Of a stretch of DNA of 14,752 nt, positions 1-6,167 are shown piece after piece. Source of the DNA: Pseudomonadota bacterium. GTDB taxonomy: Bacteria > Pseudomonadota > Gammaproteobacteria > Xanthomonadales > Marinicellaceae. Under the pieces are notes generated by a model. The model saw only the letters and a program-made list of their open reading frames with translations, was not told where the DNA came from and did not search any database. Position numbers and translations under genes: made by a program. How positions within the stretch are numbered: the stretch's first letter is position 1; every line of letters begins with the position of its first letter. Where the stretch lies: assembly GCA_008501575.1 (NCBI GenBank), contig QQUO01000250.1:1-14752 (forward strand), given 5' to 3'.

Positions 1-51
1 AAGAAAGCCCCTTATCAGCTATTGGATAAACAAATTAATATTTTTTGTAAT

Positions 52-60
52 GGAGGTGAT
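52..60 (+). promoter_or_regulatory. Full-length Shine-Dalgarno site of the EF-hand protein gene
   Basis: GGAGGTGAT is complementary to nine bases of the 16S rRNA 3' end and lies two bases before the ATG at 63. The aligned spacing from the GGAGG core is normal. It fixes the start codon and implies strong translation. No convincing -35/-10 pair is visible in the 50 bases before it, so the promoter may lie left of the window. Confidence 0.7.
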
Positions 61-62
61 CA

Positions 63-1568
63 ATGAAGCATTATATTTTAATAGCATTAATTTTCTTTAA
101 TGTAAATTATGCAGAATCTAGACATTCATGCCCTTCCCCATCAAACCCTAAAAACTTAAACCAGTCTGATTTTCTTGAATGTTTGAAAAATTATTTCAAG
201 GAAGAAAAGCCTAATCGAGAAATTAATTTTGGTAAATTTACTTCTAAAGTAGCCGAACTGCTATTTGAATATGCAGATTTAGATAAAAATGACAGTCTTA
301 GCTATAAAGAGTTGAATGATATTTTAGATATCTATTCTAATTATAAAAGCATAAGTGATGATTTTGAAATAACTCTCCTGGAAGCAGGTTATGCTGTTTA
401 TAAAAAAGGGGTTAGAAATAAAGATCTCATGAAACACTTTGGGTTTGATTCGAATTTGAATGTGAGGCCAGAAGTTTTTTTAGCTGCTTTGAAAACTGAT
501 AAAAATCTTTTCGATGAGCTTAGCAATCAAGTTCAATTTGATAAATCACAAATCGACATTTCTAAAGATTTAGGAGCCCTTGTTTCAATTGCAGAACAAC
601 TTTGGCATGAAAATTTTGATGTTACAAAAAATGAAAATTACTACATCACGAGCAAAACGGGTTACCAACATTTCAAAAAGATATCTGCTAATAACAAACT
701 TAAGAAAAAAATAAAAGAATCATATAAGCCTCAGAATATTAATACTGGAGTTTTAATTAATGAAACGAATAAAAGAAATATTGTTTTAAGTCTGGGGGAT
801 AAATTTAATGGAATATTTACTAAGGATTTCACAAATCCAGCAAAATTATTATTTAAATCTTCTGCAGGTGAAGAAACTGATGAATCATTAAATTTAGCTT
901 TGAGGCTTGATGTCATAAATTTTGATAGTTGGAAACATTCCTTTGGTTACAGTATTGAAAAATCAACCTCTAAAAGCAAGTCTAATGACATAAGATCTTA
1001 TCATTATGCCCTAAGCAAAAATATTGATATACCTGAGATTTCAGATATTCAATTTGGGTTTGCTTATCAAGATAATTTTTCTAATGGTTATGAAAATTGG
1101 GTAGGAAATATTACTTTCATGCCTAATATATCCTGGTCAAGAAGTTGTGGTCAAAAAACTAAAATACAAATGAGCCCAAGCACATGGCTTGATCTTCCCT
1201 CATACGACTGTTTTGAGATATCAACTTCAAAATGGCAGTTTTTTTACACACCTCTAGTTGGTATAGAGGTAAACGAATTGAAACAAAGACCAAATGAATT
1301 GGACATCGTCGTTAACGATGATGAGCACTTCATTTTTGCAGAACTACAAACTGGACTAAAAAAAGGTCAATTTGAGATAATTTATTCAAATATTAGACGA
1401 TATAATATTAGTGGGGGAAATCATTTATCTTTCCAAACAATTGATTTTGACTATTACTTTGATAAATCAAAAAGATTTTCAATTGGTTTATCAGGTAAAA
1501 GAGGCCAACGTCCAATAGACTTGAATAAACTAGAAGATTATGAAATTTCATTTGGCTTCCGGCTATAG
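63..1568 (+). CDS. Exported EF-hand protein with a possible outer-membrane beta-barrel domain, function unknown
   Basis: I do not recognise this 501-residue protein as a named family. Residues 1-17 look like a signal peptide (Lys-2, hydrophobic stretch, cleavage near NYA). Residues 72-83 form a near-canonical EF-hand loop: D72, D74, N76, S78, L79 and E83 occupy calcium positions 1, 3, 5, 7, 8 and 12, with Asp instead of the usual Gly at position 6. Residues 127-138 resemble a degenerate second loop (D129, N131, N133, V134) lacking positions 1 and 12. From about residue 270 the chain alternates polar and hydrophobic or aromatic residues in short strands and ends in SFGFRL, which suggests a beta-barrel; this part is inference. 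Cysteines C23, C40, C362 and C383 could form disulfides in the periplasm. The start is fixed by a perfect Shine-Dalgarno GGAGGTGAT at 52-60. The gene is far more AT-rich than everything right of about 2200, which suggests horizontal origin. Confidence 0.75.
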   Translation: MKHYILIALIFFNVNYAESRHSCPSPSNPKNLNQSDFLECLKNYFKEEKPNREINFGKFTSKVAELLFEYADLDKNDSLSYKELNDILDIYSNYKSISDDFEITLLEAGYAVYKKGVRNKDLMKHFGFDSNLNVRPEVFLAALKTDKNLFDELSNQVQFDKSQIDISKDLGALVSIAEQLWHENFDVTKNENYYITSKTGYQHFKKISANNKLKKKIKESYKPQNINTGVLINETNKRNIVLSLGDKFNGIFTKDFTNPAKLLFKSSAGEETDESLNLALRLDVINFDSWKHSFGYSIEKSTSKSKSNDIRSYHYALSKNIDIPEISDIQFGFAYQDNFSNGYENWVGNITFMPNISWSRSCGQKTKIQMSPSTWLDLPSYDCFEISTSKWQFFYTPLVGIEVNELKQRPNELDIVVNDDEHFIFAELQTGLKKGQFEIIYSNIRRYNISGGNHLSFQTIDFDYYFDKSKRFSIGLSGKRGQRPIDLNKLEDYEISFGFRL

Positions 1569-1938
1569 GTAAAATGAAAAAGAATATAAAAAATACAATG
1601 CAGCTGGTCCGTGGGAATTCGACTTAAACCTTCTCTGGAATAGTCTAAGTTTTACATTTATCTCTCTATACTTCACGTTCGATGAAGGCTTACCGCTCGG
1701 CTTGAATCAGGCAAAATACACTTAAAACAGCATTTTCAAGACATTACCAACCTGACCCAAAATTTATCACCCCCAAATACCTAATTTAGATGTTTTATAG
1801 CACATTAATTTAACTCAAAAAATCGGTTGATGGCCTTTATTAAATGCCTGTCCCTGTTTATCGCCTGTTTATCGCCTAATAATTTCTTTATAGTTAGTTT
1901 ATAATTTTTAAAAATAATTTTATGGGAGCGATAGTTAA
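1569..1938. other. AT-rich intergenic stretch, no convincing gene
   Basis: About 370 bases separate the EF-hand protein from the small membrane ORF. I see no RNA gene and no clear terminator. The only structure is an 11-base tandem duplication at 1853-1874 and a TATAAT hexamer at 1900-1905 that could serve as the -10 of the downstream small gene, although no good -35 lies 16-18 bases before it. A minus-strand open frame at 1805-1996 is low-complexity and overlaps the better-supported plus-strand gene, so I do not call it. Confidence 0.5.
1853..1874. repeat. Two tandem copies of an 11-base unit
   Basis: CCTGTTTATCG occurs at 1853-1863 and again immediately at 1864-1874, followed by a further CCT. 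It is a perfect short tandem duplication in the leader region of the small membrane ORF. It could be replication slippage or paired binding sites; nothing in the sequence decides. Confidence 0.6.
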
Positions 1939-2109
1939 ATGACATTAGAAAATTTTTTAGATATCTTTGGTATGCTTTTAATATTAATTTTAGCAACGTT
2001 TGGTTTTATTTGGTCGGCGAACACCTTGTTTGAATTTGATTGGCCTTATGATTTAAGAACATTTTTTGCGGCACTTTTCTTTGTGAGTATTTTGGTTATT
2101 AAAAAATAG
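1939..2109 (+). CDS. Small two-helix membrane peptide, hypothetical
   Basis: This 56-codon frame reads MTLENFLDIF at its start and ILVIKK at its end, then TAG. Residues about 8-26 and 43-54 are strongly hydrophobic, separated by a short acidic/aromatic loop (residues 27-41, including the run EFDWPYD). That fits a small inner-membrane hairpin protein with a dibasic tail. A GGGAG ribosome-binding site at 1924-1928 lies ten bases before the ATG. The spacing, RBS, clean two-helix pattern and stop all favour a real gene. It shares the AT-rich composition of the left end, and no family is recognisable. It may be an accessory protein of the acquired segment or a chance ORF in T-rich DNA. Confidence 0.45.
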   Translation: MTLENFLDIFGMLLILILATFGFIWSANTLFEFDWPYDLRTFFAALFFVSILVIKK

Positions 2110-2165
2110 TTGAATGCAATAATCATGAAGCATAAATCGAATCAACTTTTTTAAACTTGGATAAT

Positions 2166-2200
2166 TGAAAGATAAAGGGGCCAGTACCCTTTATCTTTCA
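2166..2200. terminator. Perfect 14-bp inverted repeat between convergent genes, probable bidirectional terminator
   Basis: TGAAAGATAAAGGG (2166-2179) and its exact reverse complement (2187-2200) enclose a 7-base loop. The structure lies between the end of the plus-strand small ORF (2109) and the end of the minus-strand antitoxin (2213), where a shared terminator is expected. Neither side is followed by a clean T-run, so intrinsic termination is less certain. It also sits where base composition changes from AT-rich to average, so a recombination-site role cannot be excluded. Confidence 0.5.
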
Positions 2201-2212
2201 GTTCTGAATGGC

Positions 2213-2584
2213 TTACATCAGATTACGATAATCACAATTGAGTATGGCGGCTAACTTTTTGGCGTTGGCTTTGCCTAATGACCGTTTGTTATTTTCCATT
2301 TCAGAGAGGTGATGTTGTCTGATGCCGGTTTTTTTGGCCAGTTCAGCTTGTGTCATGTCTGCTCTAAGGCGGTACAAGCGCAGATAGTAGCCGGGTGTTT
2401 GGTAGTTTTCACCGTGTCTGGCTTTGGCATCATCATGGACTTGCTGTGCCGGTATGCGGTCTTCTTGCTGGTATTGATCCAATGTGTTGCGAATCAGTTT
2501 TTTTAAGCGAGTCTGATTAACGTCGTCGCCGGCTTTGATGACAACTTCTGCCAGCTCATGATGTATCGTTAGTGTTTGACTCAT
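2213..2584 (-). CDS. Xre/HigA-type antitoxin with HTH domain
   Basis: The 123-residue protein carries a Cro/C1-type helix-turn-helix at residues about 66-121: TQAELAKKTGIRQHHLSEME is the two-helix core, followed by the NNKRSLGKANAKKLAAIL tail usual in the family. The N-terminal 60 residues are probably the part that binds the toxin. Such antitoxins neutralise a RelE/HigB-type mRNA interferase and repress their own operon. The ATG overlaps the TGA that would end the full-length toxin frame (ATGA), the usual toxin-first HigBA-like arrangement with translational coupling. Because the toxin frame stops 69 bases earlier in this sequence, that coupling may be lost. The antitoxin frame itself is intact. 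Confidence 0.85.
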   Translation of the reverse strand: MSQTLTIHHELAEVVIKAGDDVNQTRLKKLIRNTLDQYQQEDRIPAQQVHDDAKARHGENYQTPGYYLRLYRLRADMTQAELAKKTGIRQHHLSEMENNKRSLGKANAKKLAAILNCDYRNLM

Positions 2585-2847
2585 TTATAAGCATCCCGCC
2601 GGTGTCCGGCATAAAAAATTTCAATTTCCAAAGACTGATCTTCTAACGTTCAGTAGCGCATACGATAACGATAATTTAATCGTAATCTATATTCACCTTC
2701 GCCTGTTTTCAGCGTATCCCAACCCTGCGGGTTGATGCCTTGCTCTTCAAGATCACTGATGGCAAGATCTGCCAAATCCTGTATGGCTTGTGGTAACTTA
2801 ATGAGCTTTTTGTAGGCTTTTCGCGTTAAGTTAACAGTCCATTTCAT
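2581..2847 (-). pseudogene. RelE/HigB-type toxin interrupted by a premature TGA
   Basis: From ATG at 2847 the frame gives 65 residues (MKWTVNLTRK ... NYRYRMRY) and then TGA at 2650-2652. Reading through in the same frame gives 22 more residues, TLEDQSLEIEIFYAGHRRDAY plus a final Lys, and a TGA at 2581-2583 that overlaps the antitoxin ATG. The readthrough segment is typical of the end of RelE-superfamily toxins, where the last strand and the Arg/Tyr residues (here GHRR and DAY) contribute to ribosome-dependent mRNA cleavage. Full length would be 88 residues, normal for the family. A TGG-to-TGA change is the simplest explanation. TGA ends several other genes here, so a changed genetic code is unlikely. 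The product is predicted inactive. An in-frame ATG at 2856 is an alternative start; longer N-terminal extensions run across the putative promoter and look wrong. Confidence 0.85.
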
Positions 2848-2854
2848 GTTTTGC

Positions 2855-2875
2855 ATTATACCATTTTTAGGTATA
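2855..2875 (-). promoter_or_regulatory. Probable toxin-antitoxin promoter -10 with overlapping palindromic operator
   Basis: On the minus strand a TATAAT hexamer (2855-2860) lies just before the toxin start. It is overlapped by a 6-bp inverted repeat, TATACC (2857-2862) and GGTATA (2870-2875), separated by 7 bases. A short palindrome across the -10 box is where an Xre-type antitoxin would bind to repress its own operon. The -35 is poor (TATAGA, 18-base spacing), and the site is so close to the ATG that the mRNA would be nearly leaderless. Confidence 0.45.
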
Positions 2876-2929
2876 TTTTCTATAATAATTTTATTCTTTC
2901 TTGTCCGCACACCTCAATCAATTATCAAT

Positions 2930-2961
2930 GTTGGGCTTCGCTTCGCTGCGCTCAACCCAAC
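2930..2961. repeat. Palindromic intergenic repeat of the GTTGGG...CCCAAC type
   Basis: GTTGGG (2930-2935) and CCCAAC (2956-2961) bracket a core rich in TTCGC and GCGCT. Elements of this form (GTTGGGCTTCGC ... CAACCCAACCTAC) are dispersed in many proteobacterial genomes. It lies 20 bases past the copA stop. Read on the plus strand it is followed by a T-run (2971-2976), so it may also act as a terminator for plus-strand transcripts. Confidence 0.5.
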
Positions 2962-2981
2962 CTACCCTAATTTTTTCCGAA

Positions 2982-5495
2982 TCACTTACTTTGTAAAGAA
3001 ACAGACCTCAACCGCAACGCATTCCCAATCACAGAAACCGAACTCAAACTCATGGCAGCAGCCGCAATCATCGGCGACAGTAATAGGCCAAAAAACGGGA
3101 ACAGCACACCTGCAGCCACCGGCACGCCGACGCTGTTGTAAACCAGTGCGAAGAATAGGTTTTGTTTGATGTTGCGCATCACGGCGTCGCTGAGGAGGCG
3201 GGCTTTGACGATGCCTTTGAGGTCGCCTTTGACCAGGGTGATTTCGGCGCTTTCGATGGCGACGTCGGTGCCGGTGCCCATGGCGATGCCGACGTTACTT
3301 TTGGCCAGTGCCGGGGCGTCGTTAATGCCGTCACCGGCCATGGCGACGATATGGCCTTCGTTCTGCAATTGCTCGACGAATGCCATCTTATCTTGCGGTA
3401 GCATGCCGGCTTTAAAGTCCGACAGGTTTAAGGCTTTGGCCACGGTGCGGGCGGTGTCTTTATTATCGCCGGTGAGCATAATGACATTAACGCCGTCATC
3501 TTGCAGGGCTTTGATGGCTTCGGCGGCGGTGTCTTTGATGCGATCGCCGATGACCACAAAGCCGACGACTTGTTTGTCCACGGCGAGGTAAGACACGGTT
3601 TTACCTTGTTGTTGGTAGGCTTTGGCCTGGGAGATGATGTCTTGGCTTAGGTTGGCCTCGACTGTGTGCATGAGTTTATCGTTACCCAGCGCCAGGGATT
3701 GTTTATTGACGTTACCGACCACGCCCTGGCCGGTGACGGAATCAAAATCATGGGCTTCGGATAATTCAATGTTATGTTCGCGGGCATAGTTGACTGTGGC
3801 CGTGGCTAAGGGGTGTTCACTGCTGCGATTAAGTGAGGCCACCAGGGCGGTGACTTCCTCGGCACTGAGTTGGTCTGAGCTTAATTGATTTTTTGGGGTC
3901 TCAATGGTTTCAACGGTGGGCTTACCTTCGGTTAGGGTGCCGGTTTTATCGACAATCAGGGTGTCCACGTGGCTCATTTTTTCCAGTGCTTCGGCGTTTT
4001 TAATGAGCACGCCATTTTGCGCGCCTTTACCGACGCCCACCATAATCGACATGGGTGTGGCCAGACCCAAGGCGCAGGGACAGGCAATAATCAATACCGC
4101 AATGGCATTCACCAGGGCATAGACATAGGCCGGTTCCGGGCCGAATATCGCCCAGATGATAAAGGTGATGATCGAAACCAGTACCACCACCGGCACAAAG
4201 TAACCGGCAATTGTATCGGCCAGTTTTTGCATCGGGGCTTGCGAGCGACTGGCTTCATTGACCATGGTGACAATCTGTGCCAATAAGGTATCGGCACCGA
4301 CTTTTTCGGCGGTCATGGTGAAGGATTGGTTGCCGTTAATGGTGCCGGAGGTGACTTTATCACCGGCGGATTTATCCACCGGAATGGGTTCGCCGGTAAT
4401 GGCCGATTCATCGATGGATGATTCGCCTTGTTTAATAATCCCGTCCACCGGAATTTTACCGCCGGGTTTAATGCGCAGGACGTCGCCTTGTCTGACGTCG
4501 TTGATACTGATTTCGTGTTCATCACCGTTTTCATCGACCAGTGTGGCTTTATTGGGCGCCAGTTTTAGCAGTTCTTTAACCGCGTCACTGGTTTTACTGT
4601 GGGCGCGGGCTTCCAGCACCTGACCCAACAGCACTAAAGTCAGAATCACGGTGGCGGCTTCAAAATAAACATGCACCGCTCCACTGTCGGCTTTAAACTC
4701 CGGCGGTAAGGTGTCAGGAAACAATAAGGCAAAGAAACTGAACAACCACGCCACCCCGGCACCGATACCGATGAGGGTGAACATATTCAGGTTCCAGGTT
4801 TTGATACTTTTATAGGCGCGTTCAAAGAACATCCAGGTGTTCCAAAACACCACCGGCAGCGACAGGGCAAACTGCATCCAGTTACGGGTGGTGGCGCTGA
4901 AGGCTTTGCTGATGGGGTTACCGGGAATCATATCGCCCATTTCGAGGATAAAAATCGGTAAAGTAAACAGTATCGACCACCAGAGTTTAGTCAGTAGGCG
5001 TTTGTAGGTTTTTTCCTCACTACTGAGATCCGGTTCTTTTAACACCAAATCCATGCCGCAGATCGGGCAATCACCGGGTTCGTCGCGAATGATTTCCGGG
5101 TGCATCGGGCAGGTGTATTGTTCGCTGACACCAAATTGCACCGCCTGTTGTTCCACCAAATCCATACCACAAACCGGACAATCACCGGGGCCATCATAGG
5201 TTTTATCGCCTTCGCAGTGCATTGGGCAATAAAAAATGCCGTTGCCGTTCGCCGGTTCGGTTTTTTCAGGTTCGGGCGGGGTTTCACCGGGTCGGTAGAT
5301 CTGATAACGATCGTCGTTGAGCGCGGTTTCTAAGGCTGCAAAATCTGCCTGGTCTTGCCAGGTGATGTCGACTGTTTTGTGGTCTAAATCGACCGCAACA
5401 TCAGTGACGCCTTTAACTGCTGTTAAGGCTTCTGTGACATGCTTGCGACAACCGCCGCAACTCATACCGGTGACCGGATAGGTTTGTTTGTTCAT
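2982..5495 (-). CDS. copA: Copper-translocating P1B-type ATPase (CopA family)
   Basis: This 837-residue inner-membrane pump exports monovalent copper (or silver) from the cytosol using ATP. The N-terminus has an HMA metal-binding domain with GMSCGGC (C13 and C16). Two heavy-metal-binding YCPMH/YTCPMH ... GDCPxCGMDLV modules follow, at about residues 89-114 and 127-151. The catalytic core is complete: TGE (368-370), the transmembrane copper motif CPC (472-474), the phosphorylated Asp in DKTGT (D516), SEHPLA with the P1B His (H561), TGD (675-677), GDGINDAP (721-728), and C-terminal MSLSS in the last helix, a P1B-1 signature for Cu+/Ag+. Eight membrane helices are expected. ATG at 5495 has an AGG-type RBS eight bases upstream. 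I saw no obvious CueR-type dyad before it, so its copper regulation is unresolved. No copper chaperone or regulator gene is adjacent. Confidence 0.95.
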   Translation of the reverse strand: MNKQTYPVTGMSCGGCRKHVTEALTAVKGVTDVAVDLDHKTVDITWQDQADFAALETALNDDRYQIYRPGETPPEPEKTEPANGNGIFYCPMHCEGDKTYDGPGDCPVCGMDLVEQQAVQFGVSEQYTCPMHPEIIRDEPGDCPICGMDLVLKEPDLSSEEKTYKRLLTKLWWSILFTLPIFILEMGDMIPGNPISKAFSATTRNWMQFALSLPVVFWNTWMFFERAYKSIKTWNLNMFTLIGIGAGVAWLFSFFALLFPDTLPPEFKADSGAVHVYFEAATVILTLVLLGQVLEARAHSKTSDAVKELLKLAPNKATLVDENGDEHEISINDVRQGDVLRIKPGGKIPVDGIIKQGESSIDESAITGEPIPVDKSAGDKVTSGTINGNQSFTMTAEKVGADTLLAQIVTMVNEASRSQAPMQKLADTIAGYFVPVVVLVSIITFIIWAIFGPEPAYVYALVNAIAVLIIACPCALGLATPMSIMVGVGKGAQNGVLIKNAEALEKMSHVDTLIVDKTGTLTEGKPTVETIETPKNQLSSDQLSAEEVTALVASLNRSSEHPLATATVNYAREHNIELSEAHDFDSVTGQGVVGNVNKQSLALGNDKLMHTVEANLSQDIISQAKAYQQQGKTVSYLAVDKQVVGFVVIGDRIKDTAAEAIKALQDDGVNVIMLTGDNKDTARTVAKALNLSDFKAGMLPQDKMAFVEQLQNEGHIVAMAGDGINDAPALAKSNVGIAMGTGTDVAIESAEITLVKGDLKGIVKARLLSDAVMRNIKQNLFFALVYNSVGVPVAAGVLFPFFGLLLSPMIAAAAMSLSSVSVIGNALRLRSVSLQSK

Positions 5496-5528
5496 TGTTT
5501 TACCTGCTTACTCAACTATATAGGCTTG

Positions 5529-5547
5529 GGATGGGCAGAGCCCATCC
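5529..5547. repeat. Perfect 8-bp stem hairpin, GGGC-AGA-GCCC type repeat
   Basis: GGATGGGC (5529-5536), loop AGA, GCCCATCC (5540-5547). It shares the central TGGGC-rGA-GCCC pattern with the hairpin at 5650-5664, so the two look like diverged copies of one dispersed palindromic repeat. It lies in the copA leader, about 35-65 bases before the ATG, so if transcribed it would form a hairpin in the 5' untranslated region. Confidence 0.6.
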
Positions 5548-5649
5548 GACAACCGGGTTTACACTATTTATTGAAGAATCGCTGGATGAGTTTTGCCATC
5601 AACGATTAAGGTAATTAGTGTAACATATAGGCCGTCATAAAGCTTTGGT

Positions 5650-5664
5650 GGGCGGAGCCCGCCC
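5650..5664. repeat. Second GGGCGG/CCGCCC hairpin repeat
   Basis: GGGCGG (5650-5655), loop AGC, CCGCCC (5659-5664). It has the same architecture as 5529-5547 with compensating base changes in the stem (A/T pair there, G/C here). Paired changes of this kind suggest the fold, rather than the sequence, is what is kept. Confidence 0.6.
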
Positions 5665-5671
5665 TACTGAT

Positions 5672-5700
5672 AAGACGCTGGATACCGGCCTGCGCCGGTA
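5672..5700. repeat. CCGGCCTGCGCCGG-type palindromic repeat, copy 1
   Basis: AAGACGCTGG is followed by TACCGGC (5683-5689), loop CTGC, GCCGGTA (5694-5700). Repeats of the form CTGGATTCCGGCCTGCGCCGG are widespread in proteobacterial intergenic DNA. A second copy begins 66 bases to the right in the same orientation. Confidence 0.65.
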
Positions 5701-5737
5701 AGGGTTTATGTGATGGACGGGAGCGCATTCCAATTTA

Positions 5738-5766
5738 AAAGACGCTGGGTACCGGCCTGCGCCGGC
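5738..5766. repeat. CCGGCCTGCGCCGG-type palindromic repeat, copy 2
   Basis: AAAGACGCTGG, then TACCGGC, loop CTGC and GCCGGCA: near-identical to copy 1, with one stem-end mismatch. It ends six bases from the stop codon of the DUF302 gene. Read on the minus strand the hairpin is followed by a short TCTTTT, so it probably also terminates the DUF302 transcript. Confidence 0.6.
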
Positions 5767-5771
5767 ACGGC

Positions 5772-6155
5772 TTACGCCGCTTCGTCAATCATGGTTTTGG
5801 TGGCTTGTTCCACTTCTTTGGCGACTTCCACCAAACGCGCATCGGAGGACAAGTCGGATAACATTTTCTCCGGCTTAATCATGCCGATTTTGGTTTCACC
5901 GTCTTCGGTCCACACCGAGATGCGACAGGGTAAGGCCATGTTGAGTTGCATATCGATGGACAGGACTTTTTCGGCTTGTGCCGGGCTACAGACTTCCAGG
6001 ACGTGGCAGTCTTCTTTAAAGTCGATGCCTTTTGAGCGTAAAGTATTGCCCAAGTCATGGACGTGCAACACGCCGAAATTATGCTTAACGACGATTTCCT
6101 GTAAGTCTTCTGAGGCTTGTTTAAAGGCTTTGTTTGTTGTTTTTTGGTAATACAT
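5772..6155 (-). CDS. DUF302 family protein
   Basis: This 127-residue soluble protein matches DUF302: an N-terminal helix-strand unit (FKQASEDLQEIVVKHNFGVL), then ILH-like strands, the conserved E-V-C-x-P-x-x-A segment (EVCSPAQAEKVL, residues 55-66), and a C-terminal PCRISVW ... TKIGMIKP block (76-94). Cysteines C50, C56 and C77 are available for metal or redox chemistry. The molecular function of DUF302 is not established; members are often found near sulfur, copper or redox genes. The ATG is preceded by AGGAG (6162-6166). The stop of a decayed FMN reductase lies 12 bases upstream, so the two were probably cotranscribed. The gene is intact, so DUF302 outlived its partner. Confidence 0.85.
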   Translation of the reverse strand: MYYQKTTNKAFKQASEDLQEIVVKHNFGVLHVHDLGNTLRSKGIDFKEDCHVLEVCSPAQAEKVLSIDMQLNMALPCRISVWTEDGETKIGMIKPEKMLSDLSSDARLVEVAKEVEQATKTMIDEAA

Positions 6156-6167
6156 ACTTATCTCCTG

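Larger units (their letters stand above)
5496..5771. other. copA upstream region packed with hairpin repeats
   Basis: This 276-base gap between the copA start and the DUF302 stop contains four GC-rich hairpins (listed separately) and about 100 bases without obvious structure (5548-5649) where the copA promoter may lie. I found no convincing -35/-10 pair. The TATATA at 5516-5521, read on the minus strand, has no matching -35 at proper distance. Confidence 0.5.

Noticed and set aside
1805..1996. Minus-strand 63-residue open frame in the AT-rich gap
   Set aside because: Low-complexity Lys/Leu/Asn composition, overlaps the better-supported plus-strand small membrane gene, and no family resemblance.
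1853..2220. Possible integron attC site or gene-cassette boundary near the toxin-antitoxin pair
   Set aside because: GCCTAAT-like hexamers occur, but no paired RYYYAAC/GTTRRRY cores with imperfect dyad spacing were found and no integrase is present.
2650..2652. Selenocysteine or reassigned TGA in the toxin frame
   Set aside because: Several other genes in the window end in TGA, no SECIS-like hairpin follows, and Sec is not known in this toxin family.
2848..2910. N-terminal extension of the toxin to the upstream codon at 2910
   Set aside because: It would run through the -10 box and palindrome, and the extra residues (RTRKNKIIIENIPKNG) do not look like a RelE toxin start.
3162..5333. Several open frames opposite or out of frame with copA
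   Set aside because: They are shadows of a strongly coding region: biased composition, no RBS and no domain.
5496..5771. CRISPR-like array from the clustered repeats before copA
   Set aside because: The repeats are two unrelated palindrome families with only two copies each and irregular spacing; no Cas genes.
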